Below, in pieces: positions 10,802 through 19,795 of a stretch of DNA of 64,000 bases. Within the stretch, counting starts at the first letter, position 1; every line of letters begins with the position of its first letter. Source of the DNA: Pseudomonas sp. v388 (GTDB lineage: Bacteria; Pseudomonadota; Gammaproteobacteria; Pseudomonadales; Pseudomonadaceae); contig NZ_RHQN01000004.1 of assembly GCF_003935425.1 (NCBI RefSeq), positions 349,314 to 413,313 of the forward strand. Reading direction: 5' to 3'. The notes under the pieces are model-generated. The model had not been told where the DNA came from. It saw only the letters and a program-made list of their open reading frames with translations, and did no database searches. A program made the position numbers and the translations under genes.

Positions 10802-10847
10802 GTCGGGAAACCTTTACCGGTTGACCTGATTTTCGTAGCAGTGACAA

Positions 10848-10863
10848 AGCAATCGGCGTGCCA
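10848..10863 (-). promoter_or_regulatory. Sigma-54 promoter of flgBCDE
   Basis: The minus strand reads TGGCACGCCGATTGCT, a full match to the sigma-54 consensus TGGCACG-N4-TTGCW. It lies 46-62 bp upstream of the flgB ATG. In pseudomonads this operon is RpoN-dependent with a FleR-type activator; the activator is not in the window. Confidence 0.92.
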
Positions 10864-10905
10864 GGTTGTGATATGCCGTGTTTACGGGGCTTTCAGCCGA
10901 TGGCG

Positions 10906-10966
10906 AAGCGGCAATGCCAGAAAAGCGGCAAGGCATTTCCGCTTAATCGTGGCAAAGCGGCAAGGC
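10906..10966. promoter_or_regulatory. Three direct repeats upstream of flgB promoter
   Basis: The plus strand carries AAGCGGCAATGC at 10906, AAGCGGCAAGGC at 10923 and AAGCGGCAAGGC at 10955. They lie 45-105 bp upstream of the -24 box, where enhancer-binding proteins of sigma-54 promoters usually bind. That they are activator (for example FleR) sites is inference. Confidence 0.45.
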
Positions 10967-11020
10967 AAGTGCCGTTTTTTTGCCATTGCCGCCACCCTGC
11001 CCTTCGCCTTGCCGCGCCTG

Positions 11021-11046
11021 TGTAGGAACCAGCTTGCTGGCAAAGG
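11021..11046. repeat. Single REP-like element
   Basis: 'tgtaggaaccagcttgctgg' and the following 'caaagg' match the half-element of the Pseudomonas REP family seen elsewhere in this window. The rest of the gap 10967-11144 shows no gene. Confidence 0.5.
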
Positions 11047-11144
11047 CGGCACTTCTGACAAAACAGGTTTCGGGACCTTGCAGCGCCTTCACCGGCAAGG
11101 CGGATCGCCGCCCGTTGTATCCCACAGAACCGCGGCTTGCAGCC

Positions 11145-11174
11145 AAAAAAAAGAGACCCGAAGGTCTCTTTTTT
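11145..11174 (-). terminator. Terminator after cheR
   Basis: A perfect 8-bp stem AAGAGACC/GGTCTCTT with loop CGAA is flanked by A6 and T4 tracts. It lies 18 bp downstream of the cheR stop. Confidence 0.88.
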
Positions 11175-11192
11175 CTTGAACATCGCTGGCTG

Positions 11193-12020
11193 TCATTTGG
11201 CCTTATAGATGATGCCCGGGCTGCACTGGACCATCTGATAGTGATCCGGCAGACCGTTGAGGGCTTCCGATGCGCCCAGGAACAGGTAACCGCCCGGCTT
11301 GAGCGTGCCGTGGATGCGCAGCAGGATGTCCTTCTTCACCTCGGCAGAGAAGTAGATCAGCACGTTGCGGCAGAACACCATGTCGAACTTGCCCAGGCTG
11401 GCGTAGCTGTCGAGCAGGTTGAACGAGCGGAATTCGACACGACTCTTGATCGGCGCCTTGATCGCCCAGCGACCCGGACTTTTCACATCGAAGTAGCGCT
11501 GCAGGCGTTCCGGCGACAGACCACGGCCGATGGCCAGGCTGTCGTATTCGCCGGTCTTGCAATTGTTGAGCATCGCACCCGACAGATCGGTCGCGACAAT
11601 TTGCGCACCGGCCTTGAGCTGGCCCGGATTGCTGCGCTCGAACTCGTCGATGCTCATGGACAGCGAGTACGGTTCCTGGCCCGACGAGCACGCCGCCGAC
11701 CAGATGCGCAGGCGCTGGCCTGGAGCGGCCTTGATGGCCTCGGGCAACACTCTGTTCTTGAGCACCTCAAATGGATAGGTGTCACGAAACCACAGGGTTT
11801 CATTGGTGGTCATCGCATCGACAACCTGCTCGCGCAGACCACTGCGGGGCTGAGTCTGAATACGCTGGACCAGCTCGCCAAGCGACTTGATGCTCTGTTG
11901 CTCCATCAGCTTGTTGAGACGGCTGGACACCAGGTACTGCTTGTTTTCCCCCAGCAAAATGCCACAGGCTTTTTCCAGAAAGACCCGGAACTGCTCAAAA
12001 TCCAAATTACCCGTAGACAA
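11193..12020 (-). CDS. cheR: Chemotaxis protein methyltransferase CheR
   Basis: This protein of about 275 residues methylates glutamates of chemoreceptors using SAM. The N-terminal helical domain reads 'NLDFEQFRVFLEKACGILLGENKQYLVSSRLNKLM'. The catalytic domain has 'TTNETLWFRD', 'IWSAACSSGQEPYSL' (SAM loop) and 'MVFCRNVLIYF'. I chose the TTG at 12020 (giving MSTGNLDFEQF), because GAGAGG lies 7 nt upstream and the product starts like known Pseudomonas CheR. Another in-frame TTG lies 15 nt further up, and an out-of-frame ATG lies nearby. It lies 49 bp after cheV, as in other pseudomonads. Confidence 0.93.
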   Translation of the reverse strand: MSTGNLDFEQFRVFLEKACGILLGENKQYLVSSRLNKLMEQQSIKSLGELVQRIQTQPRSGLREQVVDAMTTNETLWFRDTYPFEVLKNRVLPEAIKAAPGQRLRIWSAACSSGQEPYSLSMSIDEFERSNPGQLKAGAQIVATDLSGAMLNNCKTGEYDSLAIGRGLSPERLQRYFDVKSPGRWAIKAPIKSRVEFRSFNLLDSYASLGKFDMVFCRNVLIYFSAEVKKDILLRIHGTLKPGGYLFLGASEALNGLPDHYQMVQCSPGIIYKAK

Positions 12021-12069
12021 GGTGCCGCCTCTCAATCATGTGAACCACCAGGAACGAAGCCCCTGGCTA

Positions 12070-13002
12070 CTAGCTAATATCTGCCGCTTTGATCCGCGCT
12101 ACGACCCTGGCCGCGAGGTCATCAGGTCGAAATTTTGCGAGGAAGTCATCAGCACCGACTTTCTTGACCATCGCCTGGTTGAACACCCCCGAAAGGGACG
12201 TGTGCAAGGTGATGTGCAATTTCTGCATACGCGGGTCGTTGCGTATCGCAGCTGTTAGGGTATAGCCATCCATTTCCGGCATTTCAATGTCGGAAATCAT
12301 CATCAGAAATTCTTCTTCGGGCTTCTTGCCCTCATCGACCAGCTTGCGCAGGTAGTCCAGCGCCTGTCGACCATCGTTCAGCGCGGTCACTTCTACACCG
12401 ACCGTTTCCAGGCAACGACTGACCTGCTTGCGTGCCACCGATGAATCGTCGACCGTCAGTACACGCAGCGAAACCGCTTTGTGATGGACCTCTTCGTCGA
12501 TCACACCCACCGACACTTCTTCGGAAATCGGCGCGACCTCCGCGAGAATCTTCTCGACGTCGATGATTTCCACCAACTGATTATCGACCCGCGTCACAGC
12601 AGTCAGATAATGATCGCGCCCGGTTCCTTTGGGTGGCGGATGAATCTCTTCCCAGTTCATGTTCACGATGCGTTCGACCGAATGCACCAGGAATCCCTGA
12701 ACCTTGGTGTTGTACTCAGTGATGATCACGAAGGAATTGACCAGCGAGATCATACCCGTCGAGCCGGTCGCCATTGCCAGGTCCATGATCGGGATGGTGC
12801 CGCCGCGAATACTCGCGACGCCGCGCACGATCGGACTCGACTTGGGCATGACGGTCAGCTTGGGGCACTGCAGTACTTCTTTCACCTTGAACACATTGAT
12901 TCCGTAAAGCTGCTTGCCGTCGAGACGGAACAAAAGCAGCTCCAGGCGATTCTGTCCTACCAGCTGAGTACGCTGGTTTACCGAATCCATTACACCCGCC
13001 AT
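12070..13002 (-). CDS. cheV: Chemotaxis coupling protein CheV (CheW-REC fusion)
   Basis: This 310-residue protein has a CheW-like domain (about 18-160, 'LLLFRLDGKQLYGINVFKVKEVL') fused to a receiver domain (about 178-305). The receiver has 'LTVDDSS', the phosphoacceptor aspartate in 'MMISDIEMPEMDG', and the lysine in 'FLAKFRPDD'. CheV couples receptors to CheA and can be phosphorylated, which makes it an adaptation component. It starts at an ATG preceded by AGGGGG. It is divergent from flgA (78 bp apart) and upstream of cheR. Confidence 0.94.
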   Translation of the reverse strand: MAGVMDSVNQRTQLVGQNRLELLLFRLDGKQLYGINVFKVKEVLQCPKLTVMPKSSPIVRGVASIRGGTIPIMDLAMATGSTGMISLVNSFVIITEYNTKVQGFLVHSVERIVNMNWEEIHPPPKGTGRDHYLTAVTRVDNQLVEIIDVEKILAEVAPISEEVSVGVIDEEVHHKAVSLRVLTVDDSSVARKQVSRCLETVGVEVTALNDGRQALDYLRKLVDEGKKPEEEFLMMISDIEMPEMDGYTLTAAIRNDPRMQKLHITLHTSLSGVFNQAMVKKVGADDFLAKFRPDDLAARVVARIKAADIS

Positions 13003-13080
13003 GCCGACCCCCTAACCTTTAGCGACCATTATCCACACACCGAATCTGGTAAGCGGCACGGGCCTTGCTCTGTATACGTC

Positions 13081-13839
13081 ATGAACGCTACGACGACAAT
13101 TTTTCGACACATCGCTACAGCTATCCGCAGAACACTGTGCGCTATCGCATTGCTGTGTGTTTCGACCACGATCAGTTTCAGCCGTGCCGAGAACTTCACA
13201 CTGCCTGAACAGCTTATCGGCGTCACTCAAGGGTTTCTTGAGTTCACTGTGGAAGAGTATTTGACGAGCAACCAGATCGAGGGCCGTTACGAAATCCAGG
13301 TCAAGCAACTGGACCCTCGTACCCGCATGGCATTCTGCGACAAGGATTTGACAGCCGAGCTTCACTCGCCCCGCCCGATCGGCCGGGTGAGCGTCCGGGT
13401 ACGCTGCGAAGGCTCTTCCCCGTGGTCTGTGTTCATTCCGGCACAAGTCTTGCTATACCGAAATGTAGTGACCGCGATCCGCCCGCTCAAGCGCGATGCA
13501 GTGGTAATGGCAGAGGATGTGGCGATGCGCGAACGCGATGTCGGCACCCTGGGCCTGGGTTTTCTGGCCTCGATCGATCAGGCCGTGGGCCAAAAGGTTC
13601 TCCGACCAATGGTCATCGATCAGGTGCTGACCCCGGTCGCACTCGAACAACCGGCCATGGTGCGCAAGGGTGATCAGGTGGTGATCATCGCCCGCACCGG
13701 AAGCCTGGCGGTGCGCATGCCGGGCGAAGCGATGAGTGACGGCAGTTTCAACGAACAGATACGGGTGAAGAACCTCAATTCCAACCGGGTGATCAAAGCC
13801 AACATCACCGGACCAGGACAGGTGGAAGTCTCTATGTGA
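13081..13839 (+). CDS. flgA: Flagellar P-ring assembly chaperone FlgA
   Basis: This protein of about 252 residues starts at the ATG at 13081 with a long, basic signal peptide (cleavage near 'ISFSRA|ENF'). The C-terminal half is an SAF-type domain ('RDAVVMAEDVAMRERDVG', 'GQKVLRPMVIDQVL', 'NLNSNRVIKANITGPGQVEV'). It chaperones FlgI in the periplasm. The Shine-Dalgarno is weak, so the start is less certain than the identity. It is transcribed away from cheV and is followed by flgM. Confidence 0.93.
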   Translation: MNATTTIFRHIATAIRRTLCAIALLCVSTTISFSRAENFTLPEQLIGVTQGFLEFTVEEYLTSNQIEGRYEIQVKQLDPRTRMAFCDKDLTAELHSPRPIGRVSVRVRCEGSSPWSVFIPAQVLLYRNVVTAIRPLKRDAVVMAEDVAMRERDVGTLGLGFLASIDQAVGQKVLRPMVIDQVLTPVALEQPAMVRKGDQVVIIARTGSLAVRMPGEAMSDGSFNEQIRVKNLNSNRVIKANITGPGQVEVSM

Positions 13840-13937
13840 ACACGATGGTGCTGGCGCGAAAGGTGCGATGTTTCTAGACTGCGGTGAATGTCCGACGGTG
13901 ATCGGGCGTCTTTGTGACGCTTTCTCATTTCGTTGCC

Positions 13938-13964
13938 TAAAGTTATTTCGGAATTGGCCGAAAA
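13938..13964 (+). promoter_or_regulatory. FliA (sigma-28) promoter of flgM
   Basis: TAAA at 13938 and GCCGAAAA at 13957 are separated by exactly 15 nt, against the consensus TAAA-N15-GCCGATAA. It lies 37 bp before the flgM ATG. This would let FliA drive its own anti-sigma factor. Confidence 0.82.
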
Positions 13965-14000
13965 CAAGGCAAGCGTCCAAACACCTAGAGGTTTTTCATC

Positions 14001-14309
14001 ATGGTCATAGACTTCAGTCGTCTCAATAATTCGCAGTCCGTTGCGGGTACTTCGCGTACCGGCAGCACAGGCAAGACCGATGCTCCAGCATCCATCAGCG
14101 CCCCGGCAGACGTAAAAAGCACCGGAGAGACCGTTCACCTGAGCAGTGAGGCTCAAAAGTTGCAGACAATCACTGATAAGTTGGGCGATCTGCCGGTCGT
14201 CAACAGCGCACGCGTAGCGGAACTGAAACAAGCGATTGCCGACGGCACCTACACAGTCGACAGCAACCGTGTTGCGAGCAAAATGCTTAACTTTGAATCC
14301 CAACGCTAG
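14001..14309 (+). CDS. flgM: Anti-sigma-28 factor FlgM
   Basis: This 102-residue protein starts [12 protein letters not shown]. The low-complexity Ser/Thr/Ala-rich N-terminal half is typical of the disordered, exported part. The C-terminal half ('[13 protein letters not shown]', '[30 protein letters not shown]') is the FliA-binding region. FlgM holds FliA inactive until it is secreted through the finished hook. It is followed by flgN after 50 bp. Confidence 0.94.
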   Translation: MVIDFSRLNNSQSVAGTSRTGSTGKTDAPASISAPADVKSTGETVHLSSEAQKLQTITDKLGDLPVVNSARVAELKQAIADGTYTVDSNRVASKMLNFESQR

Positions 14310-14359
14310 CCCTACGCTCGCGCTGGATCTTCTGGACGCTTGAAAAACCAGAGCATGCG

Positions 14360-14827
14360 ATGCACGACACTACTTTGCTTCAAATGATGACCGACGACAT
14401 GGTCCCGGCCCGGCGCCTGCTCGAATTGCTGCAGGCCGAGTCCGTGGTTCTGCATGGCCGCGACATGCTGGAAATGGAGCACGTGCTGGCGCAGAAACAC
14501 GCATTGGTGATTCTGCTCGAACAGCACGGCCGCAAGCGCAGCCAGGTGCTGAGCAGCATCGGCCTGCCGGCCAACCGTGAAGGCCTGCGGTTGCTGGCAC
14601 ATCAGTCGGACGTGGGCGACCAGCTGCTCGCTGCCGGTGATGAGCTGAGCGCCCTGATCGCCGAATGTCAGTCCCTCAATGAGCAAAATGGCAGTCTGAT
14701 CCAGTTGCAGCAGGTGAATACCGCTCACCAGCTACGCATTCTGAATGGCGGCGACACGCCGACGCTTTACGACGCTCGCGGTTCGACCGCCGGGCGCGCG
14801 AAGCCACGTCCGCTCAGTCAGGCGTAA
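14360..14827 (+). CDS. flgN: Flagellar export chaperone FlgN
   Basis: This 155-residue, mainly helical protein has the FlgN pattern 'ARRLLELLQAESVVLHGRDMLEMEHVLAQKHALVILLEQHGRKR' and a C-terminal 'NEQNGSLIQLQQVNTAHQLRILNG'. It is the cytoplasmic chaperone for the hook-associated proteins FlgK and FlgL. The position after flgM is the standard gammaproteobacterial arrangement. Confidence 0.92.
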   Translation: MHDTTLLQMMTDDMVPARRLLELLQAESVVLHGRDMLEMEHVLAQKHALVILLEQHGRKRSQVLSSIGLPANREGLRLLAHQSDVGDQLLAAGDELSALIAECQSLNEQNGSLIQLQQVNTAHQLRILNGGDTPTLYDARGSTAGRAKPRPLSQA

Positions 14828-14909
14828 TTCCCTGTATCAAGGTTTCTTGCGTAGTGGCAGAATGCCTGTTGTTGCGTTGCCGTAGTATTTTGCCTGGAGA
14901 TGGAAAAAA

Positions 14910-15656
14910 GTGAATGGCTCAAGCGCGGATGATGCTCCGCAGCCCCCAAAGGTCCTGAACACACCTTTGGAAATTGCCGCCAACTTGCGGTTGCTCCTGG
15001 AAAGCCATGATCCTTTGATCATCACCTTTCATGAGCGCTCCCAGCGTTTTCAAAGTTATCTGATCGAAGTCGAGCGCGACGGCAACGTGCTTGCGCTCGA
15101 CGAAATGATTCCCCGTGACGGGGAACGCTTTCTGGCCAACGGCGAACCCTTCCGGGTCGAAGGCTTTCACGACGGCGTGCGGATCGCCTGGGAAAGCAGC
15201 GAGCAGATGGACATCGTCGATGTCGACGGCCAGCGTCTCTATCGCGGCTCGCTCCCCACCGAAGTGGTTTATCACCAGCGCCGCAACGCATTCCGGGCCG
15301 CTCTCAAACTGGCCCAACTGGTCGACGTCGAAATAGGCGGCGACCGAATCAAGTTCACCCTCTCCGGCAAACTGCTGGACATCTCCGCCACCGGCTGCAA
15401 GCTTCGTTTCGAAGGCGATATCTCGGACCGTCTGCAACTGGGGCAAGTCTACGAACGCTTCATTGCCAGGCTGCCCTTCGGTGACATGACCGCCCCGGTC
15501 GAACTGCGCCATCTGCATTTCGAAGAAAGGGTCAACACCACCTTCGCCGGCGTGCGCTTCCATAACATGAGCGGGCTGGTGCAGCGTCAGGTAGAGCGTT
15601 TCGTCTACCAGTTGCAACGTGAAGCACGTCGTTTCGATAAAGACGACGATTTCTGA
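14910..15656 (+). CDS. ycgR: Cyclic-di-GMP binding flagellar brake protein YcgR
   Basis: This 248-residue protein starts at a GTG at 14910, about 10 nt after GGAG. The N-terminal part (about 20-115) is the YcgR domain. The C-terminal PilZ domain (about 120-240) has the c-di-GMP motifs 'QRRNAFR' (RxxxR) and 'DISATG' (D/NxSxxG), both intact. YcgR slows the motor when c-di-GMP is high. It is the last gene of the flgA-flgM-flgN run, 82 bp after flgN. Confidence 0.92.
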   Translation: MNGSSADDAPQPPKVLNTPLEIAANLRLLLESHDPLIITFHERSQRFQSYLIEVERDGNVLALDEMIPRDGERFLANGEPFRVEGFHDGVRIAWESSEQMDIVDVDGQRLYRGSLPTEVVYHQRRNAFRAALKLAQLVDVEIGGDRIKFTLSGKLLDISATGCKLRFEGDISDRLQLGQVYERFIARLPFGDMTAPVELRHLHFEERVNTTFAGVRFHNMSGLVQRQVERFVYQLQREARRFDKDDDF

Positions 15657-15669
15657 TCCGCTCCTGGTT

Positions 15670-15771
15670 GTAGGACCGGGCGGCGCTCCGCTTGTCCGCG
15701 AAGAGGCATGATCAGGCGCTACATCATTTTTGCCTGTACAGACGCCTCCGCGGATAAGTCAGCTACCACAT
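15670..15771. repeat. REP-like inverted pair
   Basis: A 'gtaggaccgggcggcgctcc' element and a facing 'ccgcggataagtcagctaccac' element lie between the convergent ycgR and MFS genes. Their ends match the variant 'tgtagga...cgcgaagaggc' REP family; the internal sequence is degenerate. Confidence 0.45.
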
Positions 15772-15801
15772 GATTGCCCGCAGGTTTTCCGTAGTATTGC
15801 C

Positions 15802-17148
15802 TCACGCAGGCCGGGTTTCTTCCTCATGCTCGGCCAGCGGCGCGTCTGCCGCCATTTCATCCACCGCCTCCCCTTCAGGCTCGACCGTGTTCTGCATCTG
15901 ATCCTGCACCACCTGTTCATCCACACGTGGGTCCAGCGCCACCACCAACGGTGAACTGGACATGCTGTCTGGCATGGCCACGTGCTGCAGCGGTGCATTT
16001 TCCACCTGGTGCTCGTGGGTAACGGCCCTGGGCCGGATCAGCAACACCAGCACGACGCCGGCGGTGCAAATGAAGGCGTACAGCATGTGCCCGCCCAGCG
16101 TCTTCATGATCACGCCGGCCACCAGCGGGCCGATGCTGGCGCCGATGCCGTAGGTCATCAAAAGCATCGCGGTCAGGGATACCCGACGCTCGGCTTCGAC
16201 GTGGTCGTTGGCGAACGCGACCGCCAGCGGATACAGGCAGAACTGCATCAGCGACGCCAGGAAGCCGACGCAGAACAACATCACCACCGGCACCTGAGGC
16301 AGCACGGCCAAAGGCAACGATGCGGCCACCAGCGCACCGGCAAAGATGCGCATCAGAATCGCCCGGTCATAGCGATCCGAAAGCAGCCCCAACGGCCACT
16401 GCACGACAAACCCGGCCATGATGCAGAAGCCCATGAACAGACCGACCTGCTTGGTAGTCAGTCCCTGATCCGCGGCGTACACCGGCGCCAAGCCGTAAAA
16501 CGCGCCCATGATCAATCCCGCGCCCAGAACCGCAGTGAGCGACTGCGGAACCCGCTGCATGAAGAAGCGTGGCTCCAACGGTGCCGGATGCAAGGGCGCC
16601 GGGTGAATGCTGCGGGTCATGGCGACCGGCACCAGGCACAAGGCAAAACACAGTGCCACCAGCATCAGCAGCTCCGGCCCCAGCCCCGGATGAATCACCA
16701 GCACCAACTGGCCCAGCACCAGGCCGAGGTACGAGGCAATCATGTAGCCGCTGAACACCATGCCGCGCTGCTTGGCCGCGGCCTGCTCGTTCAGCCAGCT
16801 TTCAATGACCATGTACTGACACATCATCCCCAGTCCGACGATCACCCGCAGTATCAGCCAGGCCGGCAGCCAGCTGATCAGGCCGTGACCGAGCACGGCG
16901 GCGCCGACGATCCCGGCACAGGTCGCGTAGGCCCGGATATGCCCGACTCGCCCGATCAGGCGGTGGCCGATCTTGCCGCCCAGCACCAGACCGAAATAGT
17001 TGGCGGCCATCAGCGCACCGACCCACAGGCTGTCGACCTGGTCGGCCGCCAGACGCAGCGCCAGATACGTACTCAACAGGCCTGAACCGATCAACATCAT
17101 CAGCGAGGCGAAATACAAGGCTCGAAAGGATTTCCAGATTTGGCGCAT
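15802..17148 (-). CDS. MFS transporter (YcaD-like)
   Basis: This 448-residue inner-membrane protein has about 12 hydrophobic segments and ends with an acidic, hydrophilic tail of about 70 residues. Start MRQIWKSFRALYFASLMMLIGSGLL. The N-half loop 'GGKIGHRLIGRVGHIRAYA' and the central 'GLLSDRYDRAIL' are MFS A-like motifs. 'MVIESWLNEQA' is typical of the YcaD/sugar-type MFS subgroup. The substrate is unknown. It lies 72 bp downstream of the glutamine synthetase-like gene in the same direction, so cotranscription and a role in amine uptake or efflux are possible but unproven. Confidence 0.88.
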   Translation of the reverse strand: MRQIWKSFRALYFASLMMLIGSGLLSTYLALRLAADQVDSLWVGALMAANYFGLVLGGKIGHRLIGRVGHIRAYATCAGIVGAAVLGHGLISWLPAWLILRVIVGLGMMCQYMVIESWLNEQAAAKQRGMVFSGYMIASYLGLVLGQLVLVIHPGLGPELLMLVALCFALCLVPVAMTRSIHPAPLHPAPLEPRFFMQRVPQSLTAVLGAGLIMGAFYGLAPVYAADQGLTTKQVGLFMGFCIMAGFVVQWPLGLLSDRYDRAILMRIFAGALVAASLPLAVLPQVPVVMLFCVGFLASLMQFCLYPLAVAFANDHVEAERRVSLTAMLLMTYGIGASIGPLVAGVIMKTLGGHMLYAFICTAGVVLVLLIRPRAVTHEHQVENAPLQHVAMPDSMSSSPLVVALDPRVDEQVVQDQMQNTVEPEGEAVDEMAADAPLAEHEEETRPA

Positions 17149-17220
17149 CGATTTTCCAGAAATAAGGCGTTGCCCGATGGGCTGCGCCAGAACGACGGTT
17201 CAAAGGAGGTGAAGTGAAGC

Positions 17221-18564
17221 CTAGACCTGGGCGGCCAGCACGCGCCGTTCCCATGGAGTGATCTCGTCGAAGAAGCTGGTCAGCTCCAGGGACTTGGAAG
17301 CGACGTAACCTTCGATGAACTCATGACCAAACAGTTCCTTGGCCAGCTCGCTGCGCTTGAGACGTTCAAGGGCCGCGTGCAAGGTGCAGGGCAAGGTCAG
17401 CGCGTCGGGCACCTCGATCTCGCCCTGCACCGCAGCGTCGGGTTCGATTCGATGCTCGATGCCGTACAACCCCGCCGCCAGGCTAGCGGCAATGGCCAGG
17501 TAGGGATTGGCATCGGCACCGGGCAGACGGTTTTCCACGCGCCTGGCGACCGGATCGCTGGCCGGCACTCGCAGTCCTGCAGCGCGATTGTCCAGCGACC
17601 AGCAGGCATTGTTGGGCGAGGCGTACGGGTGGCAGAGCCGCTGGTAGGAATTGACGTTCGGCGCAAACAGCGCAGTGAAATCCGCCATGCAGGCCTGCTG
17701 ACCGCCAATGAAATGACTGAAGGTGTCGGTAGGCTCACCATCATCGCCACTGAACACGTTCTTCCCGGATGCGGCATCCACCACACTCTGGTGAATGTGC
17801 ATGGAACTGCCCGGCGTGTGCGCCAACGGCTTGGCCATGCACACCACGTTCAGGCCGTGCTTGAGCGCGACTTCCTTGAGCAGGTGCTTGAACAGAAACG
17901 TCTGGTCGGCCAGCAGCAGCGGATCGCCATGCAGCAGGTTGATCTCGAACTGGCTGATGCCCATCTCATGCATGAAGGTATCGCGCGGCAGGCCCAGCGC
18001 CGCCATGGCGGCATAGACCTCGGTAAAGAATGGTCGCAGACCGTTATGGGAACCGACACTGAACGCCGAATACCCCTGTTCCCGGCGTCCATCGAGGCCC
18101 ACCGGCGCGGCAAATGGCTGGAACGGATCAGGGTTGGGCGCGAACACGAAAAACTCAAGTTCGGTGGCCACCACCGGCGCCAGCCCACGCGCTGCATAAC
18201 GGCCGATGACAGCCTTGAGCAAGGCCCGCGTGGACAACCCGCAAGGCTCGCCACTGAGTTCGTGGGTGTCGCAGATCGCCAGCGCACGCGGCGGCTCGCT
18301 CCACGGCAGTCGATGAAGCTGTTGCGGGTCGGCAATCATTGCCACGTCGCCATCGTCACTGCCATAAAAGCGCGACGCCGGGTAGCCGCCCATGATGCAT
18401 TGCAACAGAACCCCGCGCGCCAGTTGCAGGCGCCGTCCTTGCAGGAAGCCTTCGGCGGTCATCACCTTGCCACGCGGCACGCCGTTCAGGTCGGGCGTCA
18501 CGCATTCCACTTGATCGACACCTTGCAACGCCGGTGTCGGCCAAAGGGAGTCATTGCTGGTCAT
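17221..18564 (-). CDS. Glutamine synthetase family, gamma-glutamylpolyamine ligase
   Basis: This 447-residue protein has the GS fold signatures 'ATELEFFVF' (metal-binding glutamates), 'GSSMHIHQS' and 'VENRLPGADANPYLAIAASLAAGLYGIE'. The N-terminus reads 'VECVTPDLNGVPRGK', as in the PuuA/PauA subgroup, which joins glutamate to putrescine or other amines with ATP. Classical GlnA is longer and carries an adenylylation loop. Pseudomonads hold several such paralogues, and P. aeruginosa has one near its flg cluster. The exact amine is not readable from sequence. Confidence 0.85.
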   Translation of the reverse strand: MTSNDSLWPTPALQGVDQVECVTPDLNGVPRGKVMTAEGFLQGRRLQLARGVLLQCIMGGYPASRFYGSDDGDVAMIADPQQLHRLPWSEPPRALAICDTHELSGEPCGLSTRALLKAVIGRYAARGLAPVVATELEFFVFAPNPDPFQPFAAPVGLDGRREQGYSAFSVGSHNGLRPFFTEVYAAMAALGLPRDTFMHEMGISQFEINLLHGDPLLLADQTFLFKHLLKEVALKHGLNVVCMAKPLAHTPGSSMHIHQSVVDAASGKNVFSGDDGEPTDTFSHFIGGQQACMADFTALFAPNVNSYQRLCHPYASPNNACWSLDNRAAGLRVPASDPVARRVENRLPGADANPYLAIAASLAAGLYGIEHRIEPDAAVQGEIEVPDALTLPCTLHAALERLKRSELAKELFGHEFIEGYVASKSLELTSFFDEITPWERRVLAAQV

Positions 18565-18810
18565 TGCTCAATCCTTGATCGTCGTTCAAGCCGTCCGGCG
18601 GCGAGACCTACAACATACGCATCCCTGTCGTTCTATTTCAAGCGCGACCAAGGTCAGGAAGCGGCACCTGGAAAAAGAACGTCCGGACCTGACGTTTCCA
18701 GACCAGCCAATGTCGCACAGCCTGCATCACACCCGGCCAGGCGGCAGGCGGTGGCACGATTACTGCTAAAAACACTTGAAGTTCAAATTTCCGTCACTCA
18801 AGGAGCAACT

Positions 18811-19743
18811 ATGTTTCGTACTCACGGCATGCCCCTCGCCTACAAATATTGCGTCGGCGAGGGCCTGGAGCTCGGTGCCTCGATTCATAACTCGTTCTAT
18901 CTGACAGACTGCCCCAACCTGTCTCCCAGTGACGGAGTCGATTACATGTTCGAGCGCGACCTGCTCGACTACCAGCGTTACCAGGCCAACTATGTCGATC
19001 ACTCCAACGGCCAGATGGCCAGGGTCGACCTGATCGGTGACTTCCAGAACATCCCCAAACCCGATTCCAGCCTGGATTACCTGGTCAGCTCCCACGTCAT
19101 CGAGCACGATCCCAACACCTTCGCCGCACTCATCGAGTCGGAGCGCGCGCTGAAGAATTTCGGTGTGTTCTTCTGCATCTTCCCCAAGCGCATCGCCGCT
19201 CAGGAAGACCGGTTCCGCCGGCTGACTACGCTGGAAGAAATGATTGCCGCTTACGAAAACAAGTTGAGCATGGCCGATATGCCTGCGCAGACCTGGCGCG
19301 ATCACTACCAGGTGTTTTCCCTGCAAAGCATGCTGCGGGTCGTCAACTACCTCAACCAGCACCACCTGGGTCGCTGGCTGATCGAGAGTTTCGAGGAAAC
19401 CGACAGCAAGGTAGGCAACGGGCACACCATCGTGCTGCGCAAATATGAAAAGCTGGCAGAGTCGGTGTGGCCCGATGACGACAGCTTCGCTCGCGACCTG
19501 TTCGGCGCCTGGGAAGCGGGTCGCCTGGGTGAAGCGCTGGCCATGCTGAAGATTTCGCTGTCGTTCAACTTCTTCGACCCGGTCAAGCTGCACCTGGCCG
19601 GCCACCTGTCCCGTGAACTGGGCGATAACCACGAAGCGGTCGAGTTTCTTCGTCAGGCGCTCATCATCGAGCCAGAGAACGAAGCTTTCCGCAAAGAGTT
19701 CTTCGACTGGTCGGGCGTTGTCTACGCCAATCCCGTTCTGTGA
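18811..19743 (+). CDS. SAM-dependent methyltransferase-like protein with C-terminal TPR
   Basis: This 310-residue protein starts at the ATG at 18811, 5 nt after AGGAGC. A methyltransferase-like half carries 'DSSLDYLVSSHVIEHDPN', the post-motif seen in Methyltransf_11 proteins, but motif I ('GEGLELGASIHNSF') lacks the usual GxGxG. The last 80 residues ('WEAGRLGEALAMLKISL', 'GDNHEAVEFLRQALIIEPENEAF') look like two TPR units. Such proteins often act on surface glycans. It is followed by another methyltransferase-like gene after 52 bp. The substrate is unknown. Confidence 0.7.
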   Translation: MFRTHGMPLAYKYCVGEGLELGASIHNSFYLTDCPNLSPSDGVDYMFERDLLDYQRYQANYVDHSNGQMARVDLIGDFQNIPKPDSSLDYLVSSHVIEHDPNTFAALIESERALKNFGVFFCIFPKRIAAQEDRFRRLTTLEEMIAAYENKLSMADMPAQTWRDHYQVFSLQSMLRVVNYLNQHHLGRWLIESFEETDSKVGNGHTIVLRKYEKLAESVWPDDDSFARDLFGAWEAGRLGEALAMLKISLSFNFFDPVKLHLAGHLSRELGDNHEAVEFLRQALIIEPENEAFRKEFFDWSGVVYANPVL

Positions 19744-19795
19744 CATTGCCCCCAAAATCAGTGACAGGCCTGCGCCGTTGCACATGGAGTACCGG

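Noticed and set aside
17323-19740. A very long open frame of more than 800 codons on the plus strand
   Set aside because: The first 500 codons are the antisense of the glutamine synthetase gene and read as low-quality Arg/Gln/His-rich protein; only the part from 18811 has a Shine-Dalgarno and family motifs.
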